Below are positions 28,733-37,348 of a stretch of 64,000 nucleotides of DNA, piece after piece. This DNA is from Acetobacter senegalensis (GTDB lineage Bacteria; Pseudomonadota; Alphaproteobacteria; Acetobacterales; Acetobacteraceae). The notes under the pieces are model-generated. The model was not told the DNA's origin. It was given only the letters and a program-made list of their open reading frames with translations, and searched no databases. Within the stretch, counting starts at the first letter, position 1. Each line of letters starts with the position of its first letter. A program made the translations under genes and the position numbers. The stretch spans positions 34,476 to 98,475 of the forward strand of contig NZ_LHZU01000140.1 of NCBI RefSeq assembly GCF_001580995.1, read 5' to 3'.

Positions 28733-30310
28733 ATGCCGTCCATTAACGCAATGCGGGAGATTGGTGTGTCATCATCCATTCAGCGACGTGACTTGATAAA
28801 GGTTGGGGCCGGGGCCACCCTGGCCTCTCTGGCCAGCGGTGTTGTGAGCAAGGCCAGAGCCGAAGGGCTGAATGGTGCAGTCGGCGCGTTTGATGATGGT
28901 ACGGTACGTCAGATTGCCAAGCAGCTTGCCAGTGCGCCTTATAAGGCGCCGGATCAGTCTTTGCCCAAGGCCATTGATAATCTGAATTTTGATCAGTTCC
29001 GCAGCATTGCCTACCGTGAGGAAAAGGCACTGTGGCACGGCGAGAATCTGGCCTTTGATGCTGAATTTTTCCCGCGTGGCTTTCTCTACCGTCCCCGGAT
29101 TGAAATTTATGAAGTGAAGGATGGTCAGTCCGCCGTTGTTCCTTACACGCCGGACCTGTTCTCCTACGGTGATCCCTCCCTTGAGGTCACGGATGATCTC
29201 GGGTTTGCGGGGCTGCGTCTGCGCACGGCCATCAATACGCCGGGTGTGATGGAAGAATTCTGCGTATTTCTGGGGGCCTCCTACTTCCGGGCTGTCGGCA
29301 AGGGGCAGAATTACGGTCTTTCCGCCCGCGGCTTTGCTGATGGCACGGGTGACCCAAAAGGCGAGGAGTTCGCGCTGTTCCGTGCCTTCTGGCTGGAAAA
29401 GCCGCAGCCCAATGTGCAGTCCATTGTGATCCATGCGTTGCTGGACAGTCCTTCCCTGGCCGGAGCGTTCCGTTTCACCATCCGCCCGGGTGACACCACG
29501 GTGTTTGATGTGCAGTCCGCCATTTTCCCGCGCACCAAAATCAGCCAGTCCGGCATCGCCCCCCTGACGGGCATGTTCTATTTTGACGCCAATGACCACA
29601 ACCACGTGGATGACTGGCGCCCCGCCGCGCATGACAGTGAAGCCCTGCAAATGTGGACCGGCAGCGGTCAGCAGTTGTTCCGTCCCCTGCGCAACCCGCT
29701 GGATTTGCAGTTTTCTGCGTTTAATGATGTCTCCCCTCGCGGGTTCGGGTTGATGCAGCGGCGCAGGAACTTCCATGATTTTGAAGATCTGGCCCTGAAT
29801 TATGAAAAGCGCCCTTCCCTGTGGATTGAGCCCATTGGAGATTGGGGTGAAGGCTGGGTGGATCTGGTGGAAATCCCGACGCCCAACGAAGTGAATGACA
29901 ATATTGTTTCCTTCTGGCGGCCCAAGGTGCCCTTGGCAGCGGGCAAGGAATACAGTTTCACGTACCGCATGTACTGGGGGTGGGATAACCCCTTCCCCAC
30001 ATCTCTGGCACGGATCGGGGCCACGCGGGTCGGCTCCGTAACAGATGACAAGAACGCCCGTTTCTTCGCCATTGATTTCATGGGCTCTCCGTTCGATCAT
30101 CTACCCAAGGATGCGCACTTCCATCTGGTGCCGCAGGCATCTGTTGGCACCATCCGCAATGTGGTGGTGGAACCCAATCCCAACATCAATGGCTGGCGCA
30201 CAACGTTCGAATTTGTGCCGGGGGATGAAAAACTGGCGGAACTCCGCTGTGTTCTGGCCTCTGATACCGGACCCATTTCAGAAGAATGGTTGTACCGGTG
30301 GACGCCCTGA
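28733..30310 (+). CDS. opgG: Glucan biosynthesis protein G/D (Tat-exported)
   Basis: 525 residues, normal for OpgG/OpgD. The N terminus has a twin-arginine signal (IQRRDLIKVGAGATLASLA) with cleavage near KARAEG, as in OpgD, whereas enterobacterial OpgG has a Sec signal. The body shows family blocks such as FDQFRSIAYREEKALWHG and RFFAIDFMGSP. It acts in the periplasm on the backbone of osmoregulated periplasmic glucans made by OpgH. Its 3' end overlaps or abuts opgH, so the two are co-translated. The name G versus D is not settled by sequence. Confidence 0.92.
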   Translation: MPSINAMREIGVSSSIQRRDLIKVGAGATLASLASGVVSKARAEGLNGAVGAFDDGTVRQIAKQLASAPYKAPDQSLPKAIDNLNFDQFRSIAYREEKALWHGENLAFDAEFFPRGFLYRPRIEIYEVKDGQSAVVPYTPDLFSYGDPSLEVTDDLGFAGLRLRTAINTPGVMEEFCVFLGASYFRAVGKGQNYGLSARGFADGTGDPKGEEFALFRAFWLEKPQPNVQSIVIHALLDSPSLAGAFRFTIRPGDTTVFDVQSAIFPRTKISQSGIAPLTGMFYFDANDHNHVDDWRPAAHDSEALQMWTGSGQQLFRPLRNPLDLQFSAFNDVSPRGFGLMQRRRNFHDFEDLALNYEKRPSLWIEPIGDWGEGWVDLVEIPTPNEVNDNIVSFWRPKVPLAAGKEYSFTYRMYWGWDNPFPTSLARIGATRVGSVTDDKNARFFAIDFMGSPFDHLPKDAHFHLVPQASVGTIRNVVVEPNPNINGWRTTFEFVPGDEKLAELRCVLASDTGPISEEWLYRWTP

Positions 30311-32451
30311 GCATGCAGGCAACGCAGGGAACCACACCGTTTCAGGCCTTGCCGCCAGAATCGCCGCTCAACATGCCCGTGCAGGATCTGCACGCGGCCC
30401 CTGATTTTGAGGGGCGGCCACGGATACCCGTTACATCCCCCCGCACCGTCGCCTTGCGGCGGCTGGCCGTTCTGGGCTCAGCCATAGCCCTGACGGCCTA
30501 CGGTGCATGGCGCACGCACAAGGTTCTGGACGCCAATGGCGTGTCCATCCTTGGGATGATCATGCTGGTGCTGTTTGTGGCACTGTTCATGTGGATTGCG
30601 CTGGCGTTTACCTCTGCTCTGGCGGGTTTTGTCTCCCTTGTGACACGCGGCGGGCTTGGGCTTGGCATTACGCGGTCAGGCCCATTGCCGGAACTCCGCA
30701 GCCGCACGGCCTTGTTGCTGCCGACCTATAATGAGCCACCCCACCGCGTTATGGCCGGTCTGAAAGCGATTTATCAGAGCCTGCGGGAAACCGGGCAGAT
30801 GGGAGCGTTTGATCTCTTCATCCTGTCCGACACCACAAACCCCGATGTATGGGTTGAAGAGGAAGCCGCCTTTCTGGCCCTGCGGGAGCAGACAGGCGGG
30901 CATGAGAACATTTTCTACCGTCGCCGCCATAACAATGTGGAACGCAAGGCAGGGAATGTGGGCGAATGGGTGCGCCGCTTTGGTGGAGCCTATGAGCAGA
31001 TGGTTACGCTTGATGCGGATTCCGTCATGTCCGGGGACACACTGGTGCGGATGGCGGGAGCCATGGAGCGGCACCCCACCGTTGGCCTGATCCAGACCCT
31101 GCCGGTTATTGTGGGGGGCACCACGCTGTTTGCCCGGATGCAGCAGTTTGCCGGGCGTGTTTATGGTCCGATTATTGCGCATGGTATTGCGTGGTGGCAT
31201 GGATCTGAAGGCAATTACTGGGGCCATAACGCCATTATCCGCACCTGTGCTTTTGCCGGGCAGGCTGGGCTCCCGCATGTTCCGGGACGGCCACCTTTTG
31301 GCGGGCATATCCTGAGCCACGACTTTGTTGAGGCCGCGTTGATGCGGCGTGGGGGCTGGGCCATTCATATGGTGCCTGCTCTTGATGGATCTTACGAGGA
31401 AAGCCCGCCTTCTCTGACAGATGTGGCCATTCGTGACCGCCGCTGGTGCCAGGGGAACTTGCAGCATGTGAAGGTTCTGCCCACCAAGGGCCTGCACTGG
31501 ATCAGCCGTATGCACATGATTGTGGGGATCGGGGCTTATGTTACCTCCCCCCTGTGGCTGGTGTTTTTGCTGACAGGTATCCTGATTTCCTTGCAGGCTC
31601 ACTTTGAGCGGCCCGAATATTTTGGCGATACAAAAACCCTTTACCCTCATTGGCCGCATGTTGACCCGGTACAGGCGAAATATGTGTTTATCGGCACCAT
31701 GGCCATTCTGCTGGCCCCTAAACTGCTGGCGTATGTTGCCCTGCTGTTTGACCGGGTGACCTGCAAAGGGTGTGGAGGCGCTATCAGAGCCGCAGGGTCA
31801 GTTCTGGTGGAAACGCTGATTGGTGGTCTGATCGCACCGATCGCCATGCTGATCCAGACATCCGGGGTGATGTCCATTCTTTCTGGGCATGATTCCGGCT
31901 GGAACACGCAGCGCCGCGATGATGGCGGTTTTCCGCTGATGGTGGTGGTGCAGCAATATGCCAAATTCACCCTGTTCGGGCTGGTTCTGGGTATTGGCGC
32001 GTGGGTGGTTTCTCCCTCCCTGTTTTTCTGGATGACGCCTGTTCTGTTGGGACTGGTATTTTCCATTCCCTTGGTGGCGCTAACCAGTAGCCGCGCCGTG
32101 GGGCAGAATTTCCGCAAGGCCGGGCTGCTGCTGGTGCCGGAAGAAACATATCCGCCGGATGTGCTGAAAAAACTGGAACATGCGCAGGAAAGCGATGAAG
32201 CGCCCCAGCTGCCGGATGATGCCCTGCGTGCCCTGCGTGCAGATACGAGTCTGCTGGCCGCGCACCGTGCCATGTTGCCCCCGGCCCGCAAGGCGGGTGA
32301 TCCCATTAATGCGGAAAGGCTGGTGGGACTGGTGAAGGTGGAAGAGGCTTCCACGTTGGCTGCGGCAGAGCGGGCACTGTCTCCCAAGGAAAAAGCGGCT
32401 GTTCTTGGGTGTAGTGAAGGCGTGGACGCTATTTTGCGTTTGCCAGAGTAA
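30286..32451 (+). CDS. opgH: Glucans biosynthesis glucosyltransferase H
   Basis: 721 residues from the ATG at 30286, which overlaps opgG by 25 bp; an ATG at 30313 just after the opgG stop is an alternative (712 aa). A GT2 glycosyltransferase core is present: LLPTYNEPPHRV, VTLDADSVMSG, and RDRRWCQGNLQH (the QxxRW-type motif). N- and C-terminal transmembrane helices flank the core. It uses UDP-glucose to build linear beta-glucan and export it for osmoregulated periplasmic glucans. The gene ends in a long imperfect hairpin at 32495-32562. Confidence 0.95.
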   Translation: MVVPVDALSMQATQGTTPFQALPPESPLNMPVQDLHAAPDFEGRPRIPVTSPRTVALRRLAVLGSAIALTAYGAWRTHKVLDANGVSILGMIMLVLFVALFMWIALAFTSALAGFVSLVTRGGLGLGITRSGPLPELRSRTALLLPTYNEPPHRVMAGLKAIYQSLRETGQMGAFDLFILSDTTNPDVWVEEEAAFLALREQTGGHENIFYRRRHNNVERKAGNVGEWVRRFGGAYEQMVTLDADSVMSGDTLVRMAGAMERHPTVGLIQTLPVIVGGTTLFARMQQFAGRVYGPIIAHGIAWWHGSEGNYWGHNAIIRTCAFAGQAGLPHVPGRPPFGGHILSHDFVEAALMRRGGWAIHMVPALDGSYEESPPSLTDVAIRDRRWCQGNLQHVKVLPTKGLHWISRMHMIVGIGAYVTSPLWLVFLLTGILISLQAHFERPEYFGDTKTLYPHWPHVDPVQAKYVFIGTMAILLAPKLLAYVALLFDRVTCKGCGGAIRAAGSVLVETLIGGLIAPIAMLIQTSGVMSILSGHDSGWNTQRRDDGGFPLMVVVQQYAKFTLFGLVLGIGAWVVSPSLFFWMTPVLLGLVFSIPLVALTSSRAVGQNFRKAGLLLVPEETYPPDVLKKLEHAQESDEAPQLPDDALRALRADTSLLAAHRAMLPPARKAGDPINAERLVGLVKVEEASTLAAAERALSPKEKAAVLGCSEGVDAILRLPE

Positions 32452-32494
32452 GAGCCAGAGCAGCGTAACAAAACAGGTTACGTGACGTTGAAAA

Positions 32495-32562
32495 GGCGGG
32501 ATGAGCGGATCAAGGCGGAAGCATTGGCATAACAGTCAATGCCGAGAGCCGCTTATCCCGCC
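32495..32562 (+). terminator. Long imperfect hairpin after opgH
   Basis: A 14-bp stem with one wobble (GGCGGGATGAGCGG with CCGCTTATCCCGCC) encloses a second 6-bp GCATTG/CAATGC stem. No long T run follows, so it may be a terminator, an RNA 3' stabiliser or both. Confidence 0.5.
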
Positions 32563-32670
32563 TGCCATATTGGCTTGGCAAATTTTTTATACCGCACACA
32601 CATTGCAGACACAGTAGACTGAAAAGCAGACCGCGCAGGTCAGGCTGCGACAGAACAGGACAGAAAAATC

Positions 32671-33540
32671 ATGCGTCTGGATGATGAACGCCAAAGCAGC
32701 AATATCGAGGACAGGCGCGGTTCGGGCGGCGGAGGGCGTGCGCCCATCCGTATCGGCAGCATAGGCGGCCTCGTTCTGGTTCTGGGCGCGCTCTATTTTG
32801 GAGTCGATCCCCGATTGGTGCTTAATCTGCTGGAGGGCGGCGCGCCGTCTGCAGGCTCTGGGTCAATGGTGGCACAGCAGGGGCCTGCTCCCGGGAATGA
32901 TGCACAAAAGCGGTTCATCTCCAGCGTTCTGGCCTCCACGGAAGATGTCTGGACCTCCTATTTTCAGCAGATGGGCCGCACATATCACGAACCGCATCTG
33001 GTGCTGTTTAGCGGCGGAGAGCCGTCAGGGTGTGGATATGCGCAGACCTCAGTCGGGCCGTTTTATTGCCCGGCAGATCATAAAGTATATCTCGACCTCG
33101 CCTTTTTTCAGGAATTGCAGGGCCGGCTTGGGGCTGGCGGAGATTTTGCCAAAGCCTATGTCGTTGCTCATGAAATCGGGCATCATGTTCAAAACGAACT
33201 TGGCATCATGCAGCAGGCACAGACCCAGAGAAGCAGTTTGTCTGAAACGGGTGAAGGCGGTGTGTCTGTCAGGATAGAGTTGCAGGCGGATTGCTTTGCT
33301 GGCGTGTGGGCCAAGCGCGCGAATGACGCCAAACAGATCTTGCAGACGGGCGATGTTGAACAGGGCATGAACGCCGCCGCCGCCGTGGGTGATGATCGGT
33401 TGCAGAAAATGGCGCGGGGTTACGCCGTGCCGGATAGCTTTACTCACGGGACGTCCGCGCAGCGGGTGCAGTGGTTCCGCCGGGGGCTTAATTCGGGTGA
33501 TATCCGCCAGTGTAATACTTTTGGCAGCCCCTCTCTATAA
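32671..33540 (+). CDS. Neutral zinc metallopeptidase, YpfJ family
   Basis: 289 residues. An Arg/Gly-rich N terminus is followed by one membrane segment (SIGGLVLVLGALYFGV, ~31-46), so the protein is anchored with its domain probably outside. The metallopeptidase motif is VVAHEIGHHVQNELG (HExxH). The family element LQADCFAGVWA gives the third metal ligand, and PFYCPADHKVYLDLAFF is also typical. The substrate is unknown. A terminator overlaps the stop codon. Confidence 0.9.
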   Translation: MRLDDERQSSNIEDRRGSGGGGRAPIRIGSIGGLVLVLGALYFGVDPRLVLNLLEGGAPSAGSGSMVAQQGPAPGNDAQKRFISSVLASTEDVWTSYFQQMGRTYHEPHLVLFSGGEPSGCGYAQTSVGPFYCPADHKVYLDLAFFQELQGRLGAGGDFAKAYVVAHEIGHHVQNELGIMQQAQTQRSSLSETGEGGVSVRIELQADCFAGVWAKRANDAKQILQTGDVEQGMNAAAAVGDDRLQKMARGYAVPDSFTHGTSAQRVQWFRRGLNSGDIRQCNTFGSPSL

Positions 33541-33555
33541 CGGGGCTGCCTTTTA
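33523..33555 (+). terminator. Terminator overlapping the metallopeptidase stop
   Basis: GGCAGCCCC / GGGGCTGCC, a 9-bp stem spanning the TAA stop, followed by TTTT. Confidence 0.75.
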
Positions 33556-33628
33556 AAAGTCCTTTCGGGCCCGGCCCTTTTGCTGCCGGTGTCTTTTCAA
33601 ACAGCTTTCAAAGGCTGAAAAGCCGTTC

Positions 33629-34582
33629 TCAGGCGCTGGCGGCATCAAGCTCCTTGATGTCGTCCGCGCTGAGTTCCAGTTGCGCGGCTTTTGCAAAACT
33701 GGCCACGTGTTCGCGGCGGGTGGCGCTGGCAATGGGGGCAGTCACCCCCTTACGGGCAATCAGCCATGCCAGCGCAATTTCTGCCTGCTTGGCATTATGG
33801 CGGGCTGCCACGGTATCAAGCGCCTGTAGAATGGCGGTTCCGCGCGGCGTGAGATATTTCTCAATGCCTTCTCCTCGTGTGCTTTGGGCAAGGTCAGCCT
33901 TGCTGCGGTATTTGCCACTTAGAAAGCCGGAAGCGAGGCTGTAGTACGTCACCACGCCAAGCTCTTCCTTGATGCACAAATCACGCAATGCGCCATCGTA
34001 AGAGGATCGATCATACAGATTGTATTCCGGCTGCAGCACATCGTAGCGCGGCAGTGCGTGGGTTCTGGCTGCATCCAGAGAGGCCTGTAATTGCTCGGCG
34101 TTCAGGTTGGAGGCACCTATGGCGCGGATTTTTCCGGCCTTGAGCAGTTTTTCATAGGCGCCAAGTGTTTCTTCGTAAGGTGTTTCGGGATCTGGCCAAT
34201 GGGAGAAATAAAGGTCAATTCTCTCAATTCCCAGCCGCTTGAGGGAGCCTTCAACAGCCTGCATGATCCAGCGTTCGGAAAGGCCTTTTTCACCGGGTTT
34301 GCCCAGGTCTGATCCAACCTTGGTGAATATCAGCACCTGATCCCGCTTGCCGGGGTTGGCCTTCAGCCAGTTCCCGATAATGGTTTCAGATTCTCCACCC
34401 TCATTGCCGGGGCTCCAGCGGGAATAGACATCTGCCGTATCAATGGCATTGAACCCGTAATCCAGAAAGGCGTCCAGAATGGAAAAACTGGTTTTTTCAT
34501 CAATGGTCCAGCCAAATACATTTCCACCAAATACGATGGGGGCAATATTCAGGTCTGTTTTGCCAAGAGGGCGAAATTCCAT
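33629..34582 (-). CDS. Aldo/keto reductase
   Basis: 317 residues from the ATG at 34582 (MEFRPLGKTDLN). The upstream in-frame ATG at 34597 overlaps its AAGGAAA ribosome-binding site and is less likely. The TIM-barrel AKR pattern is present: NAIDTADVYSRW with catalytic Asp and Tyr, then LYFSHWPDP with the His. VLQPEYNLYDRS and the C-terminal ALAWLIARKGVTAPIASA also fit. An NADPH-dependent reductase of the YajO/AKR11-12 type; physiological substrate unknown. It is transcribed in the same direction as the upstream nag genes but lies 320 bp away. Confidence 0.88.
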   Translation of the reverse strand: MEFRPLGKTDLNIAPIVFGGNVFGWTIDEKTSFSILDAFLDYGFNAIDTADVYSRWSPGNEGGESETIIGNWLKANPGKRDQVLIFTKVGSDLGKPGEKGLSERWIMQAVEGSLKRLGIERIDLYFSHWPDPETPYEETLGAYEKLLKAGKIRAIGASNLNAEQLQASLDAARTHALPRYDVLQPEYNLYDRSSYDGALRDLCIKEELGVVTYYSLASGFLSGKYRSKADLAQSTRGEGIEKYLTPRGTAILQALDTVAARHNAKQAEIALAWLIARKGVTAPIASATRREHVASFAKAAQLELSADDIKELDAASA

Positions 34583-34902
34583 GATATTTTCCTTCATTTA
34601 GCAGGCTTTGTTAGCTCAAGTGCAGGGGCGGGCCCGTATAGCGCGCTGGTTGGTGTCCGTCTGCACACGGCGGGAAAACCATCTTACGGACCAGTGCTCC
34701 ACAAGAGGACGTTCTTCTGGGAAAACTGGCCACAAACAGGCATCAAAACGCATGAAGCGCGCGCCTGTTCCCCAGAAGAGGCAGGCATGCGCTCCCGTGA
34801 TTCAAAATGTGACAGCAAATGAAGCTCTGTCAGGTCAGTTTTCCTGTTGCCAGACAGGGAGGTTTTCGATGCTGCGACCAAACACAGTGCCTGCAAAGCG
34901 GT
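34583..34902. other. Gap between nagA and the aldo/keto reductase
   Basis: About 320 bp. It must hold the reductase promoter on the minus strand. Open frames here are in conflicting phases with no protein-like features. Nothing else stands out. Confidence 0.4.
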
Positions 34903-36006
34903 TTAGTGGATGCGCTGGCCGCCCACCCAGACCTCCTGCACCATAAAGCTGCTATCCATCACCACGTAATCTGCGCGCTTGCCTGCTTCCAATGTGCCGC
35001 GATCGGTCAGGCCAAGATAGCGAGCAGGATTACTGCTGAGCAGCGCAGACGCTTTTACAAGAGGGGTTCCGGTTTTCAGGGCGTTACGCAAGGCGACATC
35101 CAGTGTCAGCACACTGCCTGCCAGGCTGCCGTCGGGCAAACGCACGGCGCCGTCTTTTACAATGACATCCTGCCCGCCCAACTGGCTGGGCCCTTCGGGC
35201 AGACCCGTGGCCCGCATGGCGTCTGTTACAAAAAGCAGTCGATCTTCCATAACCTTATGTGCCAGCCGGAAGGTGGCCGGGTGAACATGATGCGTGTCAA
35301 AAATCATTTCTGCATAAGCATCGCTACACATCAGGGCTGTTACCGGGCCGGGTTTGCGGCTGGTAATGGGCGCCATGGCGTTGAACAGATGCGTGGCCCC
35401 CGCAACGCCTCCGGCGGAGCAGACGTGGCAGATGGCTTTTTCCGTTTGCTCGTAAGTTGCAACCGTATGCCCCATGCTGACGCGCACACCCGCAGCGACA
35501 AACTGCTCCATGGCCTGCTCGGCATGCGGAAGTTCTGGAGCCAGCGTCACCACTTTTACGCAGCCGGTTGCCAAGGCTTCCGTTACGCGGTCTTCCGTAG
35601 GAGCAATGGCGTACGGGGGTTGCGCCCCCAGTTTATGAGGGCTGACAAACGGGCCCTCCAGATGCGCGCCATGGATTACGGGGCCTCCTGCACACTGGGT
35701 ACGCACACTTTCCGCCACAGCGCGCAGAGCGTCCATCACATCCGCCCATGGCCGGGTGATGGTGGTGGGTAAAATGGTGGTGGTGCCATGCGTGGCATGA
35801 AAGCGGGCAAGCGTATGAATGGCCTCTACACCATCCATGGTGTCCGCGCCGTTGCCACCATGAACGTGTCCATCAATAAAACCCGGCAGAATGTAGCGGT
35901 CTGGAACGGACGTATTTTCAGAAACAGTCAAAGTTTTTTCTGAAAACGTGACTGTTCCGGGAAGAATCTGGTCAGGAAGAACAAGGTGTCCGCTTAAGGT
36001 CTGCAT
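34903..36006 (-). CDS. nagA: N-acetylglucosamine-6-phosphate deacetylase
   Basis: 367 residues. Metal-binding GFIDGHVHGGNGADTMDG lies near residue 60. GAHLEGPFVSPHKLGA contains the metal Glu, VSMGHTVATYEQ and THLFNAM contain His ligands, and LFVTDAM contains the catalytic Asp. It deacetylates GlcNAc-6-phosphate in the cytosol to glucosamine-6-phosphate and acetate. It lies 37 bp after the MFS transporter in a kinase-transporter-nagA unit. No nagB deaminase is in the window, so the next step must be encoded elsewhere. Confidence 0.95.
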   Translation of the reverse strand: MQTLSGHLVLPDQILPGTVTFSEKTLTVSENTSVPDRYILPGFIDGHVHGGNGADTMDGVEAIHTLARFHATHGTTTILPTTITRPWADVMDALRAVAESVRTQCAGGPVIHGAHLEGPFVSPHKLGAQPPYAIAPTEDRVTEALATGCVKVVTLAPELPHAEQAMEQFVAAGVRVSMGHTVATYEQTEKAICHVCSAGGVAGATHLFNAMAPITSRKPGPVTALMCSDAYAEMIFDTHHVHPATFRLAHKVMEDRLLFVTDAMRATGLPEGPSQLGGQDVIVKDGAVRLPDGSLAGSVLTLDVALRNALKTGTPLVKASALLSSNPARYLGLTDRGTLEAGKRADYVVMDSSFMVQEVWVGGQRIH

Positions 36007-36043
36007 GGTAGAACTCTTTGAATGGCAAAAGGGCTGTAAGATA

Positions 36044-37348
36044 TCAGGAGGCTGAGCGGCGCATGTAAAGGGCGATCAGTGCATAGCCGCAGAGTGTCAG
36101 GCTGGTAAAAACGCCCTGAAATCCAAACAGGGTTTTCAGCCAGACAAAAAGCTGGGGCAGAATGCCGCCGCCACAATAAGCCATGACCAGAAAAGCCGAA
36201 ACAAGGGGTGCTGCTTTGCCGGTATTATTCAGAACTGTTGGGAAAAGACCCGGAAAAATCATGGAATTTGCGACACCAAGTAGGGCGATGCACAGAACGG
36301 AACCATAACCATGCCCCACAAAAGCCAACAGGCTGAGAATGCTTCCGGCGATACAGGAATACAGGGTGTAGCGTTCCTGTGAATAGAACCGGGGCGTGCA
36401 GACCATGCCCAGACAATATCCCACCAACATGCCAGTAAGTGTCAATGCCGTGAAAAACCGTGTCTGGCTAAGGGGAAGGCCAAACCCTTGCGCGTAGGTG
36501 CCAATGGCGTCGCCCGCCATGACTTCCACCCCCACATAAAGAAACATGGCGGCTATCCCGCACAGAACATGTGAGGAAAGCAGCGTGCTGCGTGTGTCTG
36601 AGGCGTGGGAAAGTTCGCTTGAAGAAATGGCTTTTTCTGGCGGCTGAAGATCAGGTAGGCTTGAAAGCGCAACACCGCCAGCAGCCAGAAGCATCAGCAG
36701 GGCCATGCCCAGATAGGGCCAGTAAATGGCCTGAACAAACTGGCTCAGCAGGGCAGACCGGGCGACGGCATCTGTCATGCCAGCGGCACGGCGCGCCACG
36801 TTTTCAATATCGCCCATGACCAATGTTGCCAGCACGATGGGAGCCAAAATTCCCGCAAATTTGTTGCATATTCCCATAATGGCAATGCGCTGCGCTGCTT
36901 TTTGAGGCGGCCCCAGAAAACTGACATACGGGTTCACAGCGACCTGCAACAGCGCAAGCCCTCCGCCCAGAATCAGCAACCCTGCCAAGGCGGCTTCATA
37001 GACCCCGGCAGCAATAAACTGGCCCGTGCAGGCCATGCCCATGGCCATGACTGTCAGCGCAAGGGAAAGACCACGTTTCAGGCCTGTGCGGGCAATAACC
37101 CAGGAGGCTGGGATGGCAAAAAAGAAATAGGAAAAATAGAAAACAAGCGGGATGAGAAATGCACTGATATCATCAAGGGAAAAAGAAACCCTGACAAAGG
37201 AGATCAGCGGCCCGTTAAGCCATGTGACAAACCCGATCAGGAAAAACAGCATTGCCGTCAGGCAGAGCGGTGTCCAGCCATAAGACCCTGCGGGGCAAAA
37301 ATTGTTCTCAGTGGAGGATGGGGCCGGGGCTGAGGTGGCTTCGGGCAT
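36044..37348 (-). CDS. MFS sugar transporter of the FucP/NagP type
   Basis: 434 residues with about 12 helices. The start FFLIGFVTWLNGPLISFVR is the characteristic first helix of the glucose/galactose/fucose/GlcNAc proton symporters, with LAGLLILGGGLALLQVAVNPYVSFLG also typical. Its ATG overlaps the kinase stop (TGATG), and it precedes nagA, which argues for N-acetylglucosamine as substrate. This is inference from context; glucose or fucose uptake would have the same fold. Confidence 0.88.
   Translation of the reverse strand: MPEATSAPAPSSTENNFCPAGSYGWTPLCLTAMLFFLIGFVTWLNGPLISFVRVSFSLDDISAFLIPLVFYFSYFFFAIPASWVIARTGLKRGLSLALTVMAMGMACTGQFIAAGVYEAALAGLLILGGGLALLQVAVNPYVSFLGPPQKAAQRIAIMGICNKFAGILAPIVLATLVMGDIENVARRAAGMTDAVARSALLSQFVQAIYWPYLGMALLMLLAAGGVALSSLPDLQPPEKAISSSELSHASDTRSTLLSSHVLCGIAAMFLYVGVEVMAGDAIGTYAQGFGLPLSQTRFFTALTLTGMLVGYCLGMVCTPRFYSQERYTLYSCIAGSILSLLAFVGHGYGSVLCIALLGVANSMIFPGLFPTVLNNTGKAAPLVSAFLVMAYCGGGILPQLFVWLKTLFGFQGVFTSLTLCGYALIALYMRRSAS

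Noticed and set aside
28772..30100. 442-codon minus-strand open frame
   Set aside because: Antisense shadow of opgG; no start signal or protein-like features.
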